From Tanytarsus gracilentus (lineage: Eukaryota; Arthropoda; Insecta; Diptera; Chironomidae): 64,000 nt of DNA. The stretch lies in NCBI GenBank assembly GCA_038502055.1, contig JAXRKN010000013.1:1-64000 (forward strand), read 5' to 3'. The position numbers and the translations under genes were made by a program. Shown piece after piece: positions 17,601 to 31,700 of the stretch (positions are counted from its first letter, which is position 1; every line of letters begins with the position of its first letter). Under the pieces are notes generated by a model. It worked only from the letters and a program-made list of their open reading frames with translations, had not been told where the DNA came from and made no database searches.

Positions 17601-19664
17601 ATAGATGGAAATTATGATCGAGATTTTATTGATTTGAAGATGGATAAAAATTTTAAACTAAAATTAGTAAATCTATAAATATAAAACTAGAAAAATTTAA
17701 AATATATATATCAACAACCCCTTAAGGGTGCTCCAAAACTCAAGAAAAGAGAAGAAAATGTTTAGGCTAATAACAAGCAACATCTAATGTGGCGTGAACT
17801 AGACAGACTTTTTGACATTTATTTATCACGAAAAAAATATGAAACTTTTATTGCTCAATTGTGCAGAAAAAACCTAAGGTTATAAAAGGAAAATATACAG
17901 ACAATTTTTTATAGAAAATAAACATTTCAAATTCTAAGCAAACTCACTCCAGACAACCTTTAAATTATTTCCGGTCTTTAACGTAAATTGTTTCAAATTA
18001 CATTCGACCGTTGCCAATCTAATCTCATTTAGTTTCTCCCTCCAAAGTGCTTAGATATCACTCATCATTTCATTTCACTCCCCTCCATCTCTTGTGTATA
18101 ATCAACATTGTCATCGTTGTCGTCTTGACTCGAGAGCTCATCACAAAAAATTTCCTTTTTTGCTCTGCTTCATATCTCTGATTGCTCTCCCTTAGTCATT
18201 TTGTTGCCCGCAATGAAAATCAAATAAAAATCACAAAATGTTTTTCAGATTTCCTAGCCTATCTCGGTCTCATCTCGAGAGGACTCTTTGTCGGTCATAC
18301 ACGGACCATGAAATGATATCAAGAGAATCAAAATTTTTTGCTTTTTGTGTTAGTTAAAGAGAGAGAAATTGAAAATTGCCTTAATTTAAATACGTTACTG
18401 AAAATTTTACAAAAATCAAGGGTGGTTTTAATTAAATTTATATCAAATAATACTAAGTTCAAAGTTCCTCAAATTAATCTTATTTGTTCGTCCGGTAGTC
18501 CCTTCAGCATAAAGAGAATAAAACTCTCGAAATATATAGCGAATTAATAAAGAGACGAAGCTAAAGAAGGATATAAAATATTAATTTATGCACTCGATGA
18601 ACTGGAAATATTTTATATTTTCCTCCGCCACTCTCAAGGATATTAAAAATCGATTTTTGCCGACGAAAGAGCTAGACGATTGCAATTGGTTAAGAGATTG
18701 AAATTATTAGAGATTTTTCCTCTGAGATTGAAGCGAAATAGGGGATGACTTAAAGAGGATTATAAATAATAATTCATTGCGAAGGTTGCGGATATGGAAG
18801 AAAAGAGGATTTTTATGAGCCAGGAGTTTAGTTGCGGGATTAGGTCGTAATGAACACGAATTGAAGAAATGGAATTAAGAAAAATTTCATTGTGTGGGAT
18901 GAAAATAAAATTTTCTTAGTAATCTACAAAAAAAATTATTGAAAAATTTCTTGAAACCTCAATTAAAACTTTTTATCTCTCGTTCAATTGGGCCGATGCT
19001 AGAGAAATTAAATTTTCTTCCACGCATTTTTGTAATCAAGAGCTTTTCAGTTTCACATGGTCGAGCAAAATATGCTTGAGGTAATATAAAGAGAAAGTTT
19101 TATGACCAAGAAAATGTACTCGCCTCACTCTAAAGAAGGTCCTTTAATCGAAGGACTGGCAGATATCCACCCACATGCTATTTGCGAAAAAAAAATTTCC
19201 AATCAATAGCAACATCTTGATACTTATTTTCTCTTCTGATGCCATTTCACTTGAAATTTAGTGTCCATGAAACGAGACTGAGAATGTGCAAAAAGCATTG
19301 AGTAAAAATTTATTTTTCCACGTCGTTTACTTAAAGTAATGATAATTTCAGATATGACGATCACGAGAGAGAAGTAAGCGCATCGTTCCGGAAAAACAAA
19401 GAAGTTAAAGAAACTCGTCGATGTGACAAACACCAAAGAGAGCGTGAGAGAAAATTTCATTAGAGGACGATAAAATGTGAAAATATTAAGGAACAAAATG
19501 CTAAGAATAGAAAGTGAAAAATGAAACAGAAATCAGGAAAGAGCATATAGCAAGAGAGAGTCGTTAGTGACTTTATACGCATGTACATGCATTATGGTCT
19601 GTGTGGAAGCTTTTTTTCCTAAATATTTAATGAATGTTTTAAGAGGAAAAATAACGCAGTGAAA
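14641..19664. other. No gene recognised; upstream region of the sidestep-like gene
   Basis: AT-rich sequence with short simple repeats, for example gtgtgtgtgtgt near 15772. I see no open frame with domain character. The first coding exon of the sidestep-like gene follows, so the promoter and 5' untranslated exons may lie here. Confidence 0.4.
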
Positions 19665-19761
19665 ATGAAATTTAATGAATATTTAAGTGTTTTGGTCTAC
19701 AAACTTGTGTTAGTCATAAATTTGATTAATGGCAAAATTCTGAATGAAAAGGATAAGAATG
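19665..19761 (+). CDS. Sidestep-like exon 1: signal peptide
   Basis: ATG starts a 32-codon stretch with a hydrophobic core (LSVLVYKLVLVINLING) and ends AATG|GTAAGT, a near-perfect donor. The phase (one base left over) is exactly what exon 2 needs, and the junction makes Ala. The 8-kb intron that follows is long. The call rests on signal-peptide character, donor quality and phase, so RNA evidence would be decisive. Confidence 0.65.
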
Positions 19762-22700
19762 GTAAGTCAACCCATGGCACTGCGGTGCTTGCTATATGCA
19801 ATTTGTGAAAGTTTAATTAATAGTAAAGAATGAGATTTTACGTTCAACTTTTTTGCTCTATGCTGTGAATAACACTTTTTACATTATTGTGTGACTTTTT
19901 GAAGGCATTTAAAAAACTTTTTGCAAAATTTAATTTAATGAAATTTTAAAAAACCTTAAATTTAGTCTAAAATGACAAAAAACATATAAAATTAAGAAAA
20001 TAATTTTATATATTTTTACCTAATGTAACTTAAACTTCACTTTTTTAATTTTTTAAACTAAACTAATGCCTGCCGTTTAATAAGTCGTTCACAATTGTAT
20101 ACAAAAATTGTTTTGTTAATTATAAAATTTCGAAATAATTAATTTTCTTGATGTGATTTTCCTAAATTACGGTTTTAGAGTGATGGTAAATCTCGAGATT
20201 AAGCACATAAACACAAAAGCCAAAAAGTGTTGGGCTGAAAAGTTTCAAAATTAAATTAAATTTTCTCTTAAAATGAAATTTTTGTCATGATAAAGAAGCA
20301 GAGTCAGCATTTGGTGCAATTCAGCAAAAAGCTTTGTGAAATATTTTTCGAATACAATTAAAAGTGAGAGACGAATGCTCAAGGTATGAAAATTGCGGTT
20401 GAATTATTAATTTATGACAAAAGAAAAGTTTGGCATTGCAAAATTGAGAGTTTTGAAATTGTCCGTTAATTTTTAAATTTTGTGATTATCATAAGAAATA
20501 TTTTTCGTCCCTTGCTTTTTTGACATATTAATTAAAACATTCAAGTTGCTGACTCAACACATAATTTGTCAGCCTGTGCTCACTTGTTTTCTCAGCGACG
20601 CAAGATAACCCGATTTTCATTAAAACTTATGACATAATCAAATGACATCCAACTGTCGAGCACGTAATCAACGCTTGCAACGTGAAAATTTATCCTAATC
20701 ACTAAAAATATTATCAAATTTCACACACAACCTCATCATCGTCTCATTTTCTATCGAGCTCACTCATGTTACAACTTTCTCCTCTCACATATATGTATGG
20801 ATGGCATGTAACGCATCCTCCTTTGTAATGCGCATTATATTTAATAAACGTGAACGAGGCATTTACTCGATTTATTCTTCAAAGTATGCGATACGAATGT
20901 GAATGGAATTTGATGAGAAAATTTTCTGCACACGTGTGTGTATTCAAAAACATCATATATGTCAATTTGAGCGCTCTCTTTTTCGCAGATTGAATATTTT
21001 ATGAATCTGCATTTCGGTAAATAAATATTATTTCGCTCTGTTTCTCCTTTCTAGGACGGAGAATGATGATAAATATATTGCGAATCGTCTGTATGCCATT
21101 TTTTAACATTGATTGTATTTTCAATGATAAATTCAGCTGACGAACGAGAGTGGACTTTTTGATGTCGAACAATATTTATTTAATTTTGTTTTTGGAGAAA
21201 ATTAAAAAAATAATTTAATTTTAAACTGAAAGTAAAATTTTTTTTTGTAAAGTATTTTTTAATTCTGTTAAACATTTTTAAAAGTTACTTTAAAATTTAT
21301 CTCCTTATTTATTCGCTTAATAACAGCGCTTCATTAAAATACAATGAAAATATTTCACGAAAAGCAATTTCATTCCTCAATTATTAATACAAAAAACTTT
21401 AAGCACTTACCTACTTTTTTATTTTTAACGAGATATTTTGATATTAAAAAAACTTGCCAATAAAATATAAATATTTAATTACCTAGTTCTTTATCTATTT
21501 AAATGATTTTTTAAAAACTAAAATTTTAACGTTAAATTTTCATTTTAAGAAATTCAAAAAATTATTCAATCTAAATTTTATATTTAAATGTCAACACTTT
21601 TATGTCGAGGATTTAGATCAAAGAAAATTTTCCTTTCTTTTGACTTTCTTTTGTAATCAGCATGGAATTTAATTCGGCAAAAAAATTACAAATGAATCTC
21701 AAAGGAACTAATAAAACACTTGATGCTGAATAAAAGCGAGCTAAAAAATCGCATTATAAGTTCAAATAGGATAATTAAAGACTAAAGTGGCACTCTAATG
21801 TTTAAAAGTCTGTAATTTCCATTAAATGTTCTTTTTTTTATGAAGCATTTATAATTATAAAACACAGTGAGAGCACAGGAAGTGAATGAAATCGCTTTTT
21901 CCAGCTGCCAGTTTCATTCGAAAATAATTAAAAGAAAAGCTCGCAGTTCTCTTGAGGAAGAATGATTGTGAGTGAACACTTGATTTTCATGTTTTGAAGA
22001 TGACGTGAAGCGTGAAGATAAAAAACATCTGTTATTGGCATCATGATGAGAAATTATTTCGACCACAGATGATCAAAATTTCAAACGGAGATCAGAAATA
22101 TTTTTTATAATTTATTTCCATAAAATTAAATGAGTGTTTGTCTCATTACTGGTGTGAACTTTAAATTACAAACAAAAAAGAAAAATTTCTCAAATAAATT
22201 TTCCGACGCGCACAAAATTCCATTCCTGAACATGAAAAATGTGCCTAAAATTACGCTTAAAAGAGAGACGAGGCAAAATTGAGAAACGTGTAACGATGTT
22301 AACCTCGTTAAATTGTTTTTTTTTATGCCAGCTTTTCTCATCCTTTTTAAAACCGCTATGTGTACGCTCAGTACCGCCGATGCTCCTTCAAAAAGATTTA
22401 TGTCATAAATATGCGTGCATGCTTTCAATTTTTTATTATTACTCTTTCTCTCTCACCCGCCGCCGACGAAAAATTATAATTTATTTCTTTACATATACAG
22501 AAAGTCGTTGATGATGTTGATGTTGTTCATCACGCCTTTTGTTTTCTCCTTTTATGTACATAAACAGGGATGGGACGCTTGAAATTATTTTATCAAATTA
22601 AAATTTATTTATACAAAGAAAGGTTATGTGGGTTGCCCTATAGCATTTTATATCGGCGTATGTAGACTAAACGTAACTTTAAGGATGCCATAATGAAAAA

Positions 22701-25700
22701 AATCAATGAACGATAAAAATTTTTCTCTTTTTAAGAACTCATGCATGATGTGCGAGAAAATCGATAGTGAGAAGTTTGGGGTGCCAATAATTTTCACTCA
22801 TGTTCACCTTTACTGTTCATTTTCTCGCATTGACCCAGAAAATTTGTGAGGAGTGAACAAATATATTTGAAGTGAAGTGTGGGAGATGGTTGGTTTGTTA
22901 AAATTAAAACGATGGAGTTGATTTCATGCTCTCGCTCTTGTTTCCGAATGGTGTGTGGGTATGAAATTACTTTCAATTAAAATGATTACATTTTAGTTTG
23001 AGTGCGCTTTCGAAACTTAAGTTTTAAAGTGCAATTAGTTAAGTGGTCATTGATGAGGTGATCAAAATTTCAGTGTGGCCTTAATTAATTTTATTGAACT
23101 TACGAGTGAATAAATCGATAAAAGTGTCACACAAAAAACAATAAAAGCTCGTTCACGTCCGAAGAAAATTTAATATCACGATTACTTTTTAAATCCACAA
23201 ATTTTACCTCAGTTTTAAATCCTTAAAAATTGAATTAAATATTTTGTAATTCGAAATTAACCTATCGCACACAAATTTTCTATTCAAGTTTTATCAAAAT
23301 CGAAACCACCCCCGACAGAGAGCAATCATTGTGTGTTTTGTATGAGAGCTAACCTTTTACGACTGAAATTCCAAAAAACTCAATTAAATGCTATAGCAGC
23401 AGAATAATATCCATTGTGATTTAATCCAAAAGCATATTCAAATTTTAAAGCAACTGCGGTGTGTATTTTATACCAGCTGTAATTTCAGTTTTCATGATTA
23501 TAAAATTTTATGGTCATCGTCGGAGAATAATAGTGGCATACAACAGAAAATGGCATTAGAAACCATGCTATGTGCGGAGCTTTTCTCTCTCTTGCTCTTA
23601 GCATAATTGTACGACTAAATCCCTCAGCAATCGCACCATCATCTCGCTCAACGTCAGAGCATTATGCTATTGAGAAAGAAAATCTTCAAAAATTATCAAA
23701 TTAATCGTCTTCTGGGTACTTCAGTTCACACAAAATGATTTCATCACACCATCGCGTGCTAAATTGAAATAGTCGACAGCGTCTTTAATAGTTTGAAAAG
23801 ATTAACAAGGAAAAATACAACAATAATATTTGAATATTTTAGAGGAAATATCAAGGGTCAAAAATGCTAATTTTACGAGTTTATAAAGTAATAAAAATTA
23901 TAAGCTCAATGTAAATTTTATTTATTTATTAAAAATTAGATTCCACCCCTCAAATCAGAGCTTCATTAATTTCCTCCGCTGATATATAAAACTGCTGAGA
24001 TAAACTCTTAATTCTAATTGTACTGACATTGCGTAGAGTAATCTCAAGTCGTAGTCATTTTATTTTTATGCTATACAGCGAACAATATCAAGTTTCATTG
24101 CAATAACGAAGGGAACTTTCAAGAGCTAAATAATCTCTTTTTTCCTGCAAAGCACTTCCTTTTTTAATTACGAAGAAGTAATTTTCCTCACACTCCACTA
24201 TTCAGTGTTCGAGCTTAATTTTCATTAATTTTTCACTCTTGATGAACGAGATTTGTCGGAACTGTGAACGTGTTTGCAGTTTGTTACGGAAAAACAGGTC
24301 AAAGAACGAAAGTGCTCTTTCTCATATATTCTTTCACATTTACCAGTTTTATTGCACTTTATGATGACATTTTTCAAAATTATGTTCGAAATTCCAATCA
24401 TAAATTTCATTTTTATAATTTTCCTATATTTTTCGCTAGACACCGCATTTTGCTTTGGTACACGTTTGGCTAGTATTCTTAAAAAAAAAGTTAAAGATGA
24501 GTGTGAAAAGCGCATTTTTTAGTTTTATGACTTTTATCATATGATAAGAATTTTATCATTTTTAAAATTCTATTGTATTATACCTATTTGTATTGGTATT
24601 AACAAAGGGGTAGCTGTCAGGTATCCTTCGATCCTAGACAGACGCAAACCAGCGCAGTTTCCCTAAATTTTAATGTCTATTTCCTAAAAATAAAAATACA
24701 TGAGAAAAGCGTCAAAGTTAAAATTATGAGTGTTACGTGAAAAAAGGCACTTCGAATGCATAAAGTAGCGTCACATGGAATGGGAAAGGTACAACGATGA
24801 CGATGAGAATTCGGAAAACAATATAGCATAGCATGCAGTTAACAGATGAATTATTGCGAGGATCGAATTGCTTTATTAAGCACAATTTCCAATTTTTCAG
24901 TATCGGAAAGAGCCATTGGCGGTTGGAGGGAAAAAAATTTCGAGTGTAATTAGGTTCAGAGCATATACACATAAATTTATTTTTAGTTGTGAGCAAAAGA
25001 AGAATTCATGAATTTTTGTAGCAACTCACGGGGGTTATTTTTGCTGCTTTTATGCTTTTTTCGCTTATATGCGATACACACATCAAACATGCATGCGAGT
25101 AAACACAAATGTTTTTCGATATTATACATAAAGCTCCGCTTCCAACATAATGTTATTTGCACATTCGGTGGGAGGGGGAAAAGGGTTGTACAGTCATGCT
25201 TGTGTTGATGTTATGTTGAGCTTGTACGGCGCTCGATATCAGTAAAATACATAACATCAGAAATTGATAAAACATTTTCTCAGTCAATCCCCTATCGGCA
25301 AAATCTGCGAGTCAGTTCCTAAAAAGTTAAAATTTTTATATCTTAAAGCTTTACAAATACGTTATAAAAATTTCTCAATAAAGTCACCGCAGTGCACGGT
25401 TTAATCTAGAATGGGTGAATTTTAAGTGCGCTCCATCATGAAAATGAAGCTCAACCAACGTTTCTGCTCAGCTAAAGAGAATTAAAGTGGAAAAGGGGCG
25501 ATGACGATGTCGATTTGAGCCTTGTATAAATTAAGAAAAATCATCGATCTGCGAAATTAACAGAGTCATAAAAGTAAAAATCATTTACCATTATTTTTTG
25601 CCAATTAAGTCTATAACCCCACTATAACAACACAATTGAAAAAAGACCCGATGGCGAGAGAGTGATAAAGGAAATTAAGTTTTTCTCTCTTTTTCGCTCT

Positions 25701-28700
25701 AACGTTGCGAATTGATTGACCCTATCATTTACTTTCTTCTTCCTCTTGCTTAATTGCCTCTTTTATGTCTTCATTTTAAAAAAATAAAGTATAAACATCC
25801 CTCGTCTCATCCCTTCAGACCCGTCACCCGCAGTCGAAAGAAATTTTTCTTTTGTATACTTGAATGGGACTCAAAACTTTTTCCAAACAACAAACAAATT
25901 TTTCGAAAATAAATTCTCTTTGCGAGCTTTATATTCCCAAATGGGCGTTGAAATGGAAAAGAAAATGAAGATGAGCGAAGAAGATTTTATCATTACTCGC
26001 CAAAGTTCCTCATTATTTTTATCACTGTTTTATGCAAATCTAGTACAATCAAACACCGACGAGAAACAAAATGCAAACAAAGCGAGTGAGATGGTGGTGA
26101 ATGTGGACGGGGCTGAAAAGATAGAATTAATTTTTCATTGTCCGATAGGAATCGAAATCCATGGTACGAAATAATTCGTGTGGGAAATGCTTTAAAATTT
26201 TTCTCATCAAGATATGAAAAAGGTGCACTAATGGGAGTCAATCATAAATTTCACTAAATTTGTAGTACAAAAAATATTAGTAAAAGCTTAAAGCAGTCCA
26301 CGAAGTTCTCTTTTTAAAATGCCCGAAGGAAATACAGAGAAAGAGGCTGAAATTATTTTCTTTTAATCGCTCCGGCCTAATCTCAAAGAATCACAATTCT
26401 TTAATTAATTTCCCTTATGTGAGCCTCGAATGTTATGTTTTTATTGTGTACAACACATGCAGATAAGGTGCGAGAACCCGTTGGATATACAAGTGGAAGT
26501 CGCTTTCTAATTAATTTTGATCTCATGTTCGTCGGTTTCAATAAATATCTATTCTGATGTTTACCCACATATATACGATTCGGTCAGCTTTCTTGTACAC
26601 TAACCCCCACAGTTTGGTTAAACTATTTTCTCTTCCTCTTTCTCTTGTCTTTCAATTTTCTGATGTGAGTAGATTTAATTAAGACGTATCTAGCAACACC
26701 ACTAGAAGAGAAAGAGAATGATTGGTTTTTTCATAGCTTTCGTGACGTCCCTTGTGGTCAAATTGGGTCAAATTTATTGTATGATGTTTTTTGGTGCAAA
26801 AAAGATAAATTTTAGCATAAAAATAATTCTATTAAAATTCCCCACAAGGCAGCTGGTCATTTCAATTTACTCCATATATAAAATTTTGCTTAATCGCAAG
26901 ACGATAAAAGAATTGTGTGCATGAGAAAATCATGTCCTAGATTGATTTCTCATCAATTCCATTTTGTTTATTTAGAGACACTTCGATTGTGTGAGAAAAT
27001 GTTTTTGTAGCACCCGATCAAGAAATTGGATATTTATTTTGTAATGCAGGCGACAACATAAGATTAGACACGGGCGATTCACATTGTTGATGATGAACTT
27101 TGATAACAAAATTCAATTATAACCATGCCTTAATATTGAAACACTTAATGCGCGTGTAGATACACGATAAACGTGACGTGACATGACGTGGAGGTGGTGA
27201 CGACGAACTGCTGCCATAAAAGCTCATTAAAGTCAATCTCAGTCTGAAAAGTTTTTCAATTTAGTGCCAAGGTTTTGATGTTAGCTAGCTCGATGATTTT
27301 TTAACTTTTAAAAAGTTGACATGAAATAAATTTGTTAAAAGACTTTTTAATTTTTATTGTGCTTTTAAAATTAAAAAAAATTAATTCTTAACAATTTTAC
27401 ATGATGAAAGATCAAATTATTTTTAATGATCCCTGTCAAGGACATGCACTAATATTACCGTTAAAAATTTTATAAGCCGTTAATTAAATTAATAATCTAT
27501 AAAAACTTGCAAGGTTACGAATTAATTTCCTATGTTGCCATAGCAATAACGAAGACGTTGAACGTAAAATCTTATTCGAAATCACGATAAAATTTATGTA
27601 TCATGACAATTAATCGCGAGATCCTCATCAAGAGATAACGTTCATCATAATTATCAACGCTAATGAATTAAAATTTCTTCTACATTTTTTCATCATTTAT
27701 GTTTCTTTTTGCTCTTTTTCGCTATTTGCCCATCATGACAGCACAAATTGAAAACGTGATAGCAGTCGAGGGGAAAAGTGTATCACTACCATGTCCAATA
27801 TCAGCTCCGTGGAGTGACGTTTCTATGGTATTTTTCTTCAAATCAGCACAAGGTGGAATTCCTTTGTATAGGTGAGTGATTTTTTAAAGAGTGCAATTAA
27901 AGATAAGTAATTTTTATAATGATTAAAATTTATTGCTCGCTGGTTAGTAATGAAATTCAAAACTTAATTATTTAATAAAGTTCCTAAAATTTTCTCTCTC
28001 ATAAACTCAAAAATATCTCAATAAAGTATTTCTTGTCCCTTTTGAGAATTTCCTTGAAACCCAAATGCAAATCGGAATAAATAAATAAATTCAAAAGGAG
28101 AGAGATTTCAATCCCAAGGGTTGTACAACAATTGACCGACCACAAAGATCTCTTTAATATGCAAATAACTTTAGGTTGAATAAAGAAAGTTAAAGTCGTA
28201 GGAGAAAAGAGATTTTAATAAAAATTATTTGTTTGTTGGAAAAGCATAAAAATTATTTTGTCACTTTTAAGGTTTCATTATTTTTAATTTGTGTGAATTT
28301 TTTAAATTAATGTGAATAAAATTTCAAAAATATTTCAATAAGTTCATTAAATCCCCGGAAACTTCCTGTCCACTCATCCACCTAAAATAATAAATTATAT
28401 GCATCTTTTACATTTTTCTCTTCTCGTTGAAGAGGTTTACGCTTTTATTTACAACCGTAGCTACTTCACTATTACTAAGCTCGTTACCATGTCCAATCTC
28501 ATCCTATTTATTTTCATTTTCTTCTTTATTCTCTTTTTGAGCATTTAATTAAGAGATTTATCTTTCTATAATTAATAAGAGCTTCGTTAGCTACCGACTA
28601 AAATAAATATAATAAATAATAAATAAATAAAAGTGTGGAGTGAAAAATATTATTATAAATTTTAGCTCGTTATTTATGATGCGGTAAAAATTTTCCTCAT

Positions 28701-31700
28701 TGAATTTTGAAAGAAAAAAATGCCAAACAAAAGAAAAAGACGATGGTCTTTTTGCCTGTTTATTCAAGCTTCTTCCCTCCCATTACTTCCAGCACCATCG
28801 CTATTAAATACTGTAATTATGTTTCTTTTCTTGTTACTGCTAATGTTCTTCTCTCGCTTTTGTTCTTTTTTCATTTTGCAGTGTTGATGTCCGAGACAAA
28901 AGCTCGCAGCAACTTCGAGCGAAACATTGGTCAGCACCCGAAGTTTTTGGTTCACGTGCCAACTTTTCCATTGACAATAAATCTGAATCGTTAGTAATTA
29001 AGGTAAGCTTGTAAATAAGTTGATCGTGAGGGAGTTTCAACTCATCTAGTTTTATGATTATAAAAATAAGCTATTACTAAAAAACTCTTAGTATAATTTA
29101 AAATTATTTTTCATCACACTTTTCCAAACCTACCGCAGTATCCCACCCTCTCAAAATTGCACAATGAAATTAGGGATTCAATATAAGAAATCTATTTTTG
29201 CTACATGGAGCACGTCCTTGCTGCTGTTTGTTTACAATAAAACTTTCACATTCTCTCTCGTAACCTACCGCATACACCAAAGTACACATGTTTCACTTGT
29301 AAGATTTTTCTAATGAAATTGAACGTTTTCTACATCCTTAAAGTCGTGTCCATTTTTGCATAATGAATATATTTATTGTTGAACTCCTACAACCAACCTC
29401 TCCTCTCTATTTTATTTCTCAAACAATAATTGCACAATATGACACAGAAGAAGTTTAAAAAAAACTTCCTATACAACACGAGAGTCTTCTATGAAATAAA
29501 TTCTCACTTTCTTTTTTCGTACTGACACTTTGAAGCATCGCCCTTATTGATGGAGTGAGAAAGCAATCGTATAAAGTTTTATGCGATTTTCTTTTCATTC
29601 AAGGGATGACAACAATTTTTTTTGAAATTTATTAAAAGACCTTCAAACGCTTCTTTTGTAAGTTTTGTAAGTTTTTGAAATAATTCCAAGAGGCGGATTT
29701 TTCACACAGGTATAAAAATGCTCAGTCAATCTTTTACTCATCTGAAATTTTCTTCATTACATTTTCTTTCATCCTTCTAAATCTTTTAACTTCAATAAAA
29801 TTCTCGAGAGATTCTTTATGCGAAAAAAAAAGATTTCTTTATCGCTTTTGAATATTCTTTCCGTTATCAGTTTTGGAAGAAGTGCGGATGGCGAGAGAAT
29901 TGAATATATTATGGATGTTTATTTTTTCTTGTTTCCTTTAACATGAATATTTTACATGTCAAATCGCTCTGATAGGCGACACACAATACACCAAAGCATT
30001 TATCTTTAATCTAAGTCATCTCTTTGTTCTATTCTCACAGGATATCAAACGACATGATCAAGGAGTTTATCGTTGTCGAATAGACTTTCGTACGAGTCAA
30101 ACGCAAAGCTATACATACAATTTATCAGTTATAAGTGAGTATACATTGGGAGCAATGACAATTCATATGCATGATGTGAATATGTGTGTTAGTAGATTGT
30201 GTGCCATAAACTCTCCTTAAAATGTCCTTCAGTTTTTTTTATTAGCGTTTTGGGAAAAACAACTTTCGAGTTGAGCTTGCTCGAAGATAAAAAGGGCAAA
30301 AAAATCAATCACATTATGCCTTATTGTTTACATTCAATGAGCCTTCTCACTCTAGACTCATAAGAAATTGAGTACAGAAAAACATCCATGTGGGCAATAT
30401 CATGAAGAATAAATGTGAAGGAAAGTTCATTTTGACATACATTCATTTAATATGTATTGAGATATATTTCTCAACACGCACATAAAATCGTTCGGTCCTT
30501 CTTATTGTTATCTTAAGAGACAAATGGACCAAGAGGATATTTTTGTTGTTCTTGTTTTTTCTATCGTCGCCCATAAGTATTATTAGTTGAAAATTGATCA
30601 AAAAAAAATAAAAAAATTAGGCTCGATTCCTAAAAATCAACAAAATATTTTTAAGTTAACTTCAGCGAGGTGTGTCACATCCGATTGAACCATTTTTCTA
30701 AGCTTTTATTGTATACTTTTTGGTTCACTTGTCAGAAACGGTGATCAAAAATCAGCTTTTTGATTCTTATCAAATAATTACTATTTTCTGTGGGAAAAAA
30801 TAACTTTTATTTCCATCTACCACCACTAGCTTACATTCAATTGTATCACCTTCTATTGCTTTAACCTAACAAAATTGTTAAGTCACTCGCGTTTGATTTA
30901 TTAATAAATTAAAAGTAAAATTCATGGTGAATCGATATAAAGTTCTATTTCAGGTGTGGTAACAACCGTTTTAGTTAATGATAATTACATTGCTCAACTA
31001 GCAAGCTCCAAGTATAGGGTTGGCAATAGCCGCGGATATCGGTAAACATTTTCTAAATAATAATTTTACATCATTCACAATGTTCCAATATTTATTTTAA
31101 AATTAAAACTGAGAACAAACCTTAATTTAAGTCCTTAGTTCAAATCGAGTTCAAGTTTATATCAAAATACCCCAATCTTAATACAAGTTCAAGTTTTGAA
31201 CTAAAACTATGAATTTATTTCAAATTTTGATCCAATTACATCTCTTCCGAAAATTATAGTTTTTATTTTTAATGTCGCCTTGAAAATTTTCCAACTCTCA
31301 GCTTTTGATAAGGAAATGCGAGAGATACACATTTTATATCTTTGTATCAATTTAATTTCATATATTTTGTAAGCCAGAAGAGCTTTTCAATTTAATAATA
31401 TTCAGCATAATTCGATTTGTGATACCTTTAAATGGCAAATCGATACAGTAGCTCGGCTGAATGAACGAGACCTAATTTTTCCCTTCACACGCATCTCGCT
31501 TTTTGCCTTTTCCAACTTAATGGCTTCATTCGAAAAAAAAGGTATTCAGATTTAGGGTTGAAAATACGTAAAAAGTTTTTTAAATTTTGGAGTTTAATAA
31601 TTTTTTAAGGATATTTGATTCTAAAAATTGAATAATTTATGATAGTTAAATGGCACAATTTGAAAGTTCAAATCTTAGGTTTGAAAAAATCATTATCTTA

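Noticed and set aside
27699..27741. Alternative ATG start giving MFLFALFRYLPIM before Ig1
   Set aside because: The stretch is a polypyrimidine tract ending in a good acceptor, and a phase-matched signal-peptide exon exists at 19665.
30957..31042. Possible extra sidestep-like exon (acceptor atttcag, donor gtaaac)
   Set aside because: The frame is open, but its end phase does not fit exon 5 and would cause a stop. Direct joining of exons 4 and 5 is phase-correct.
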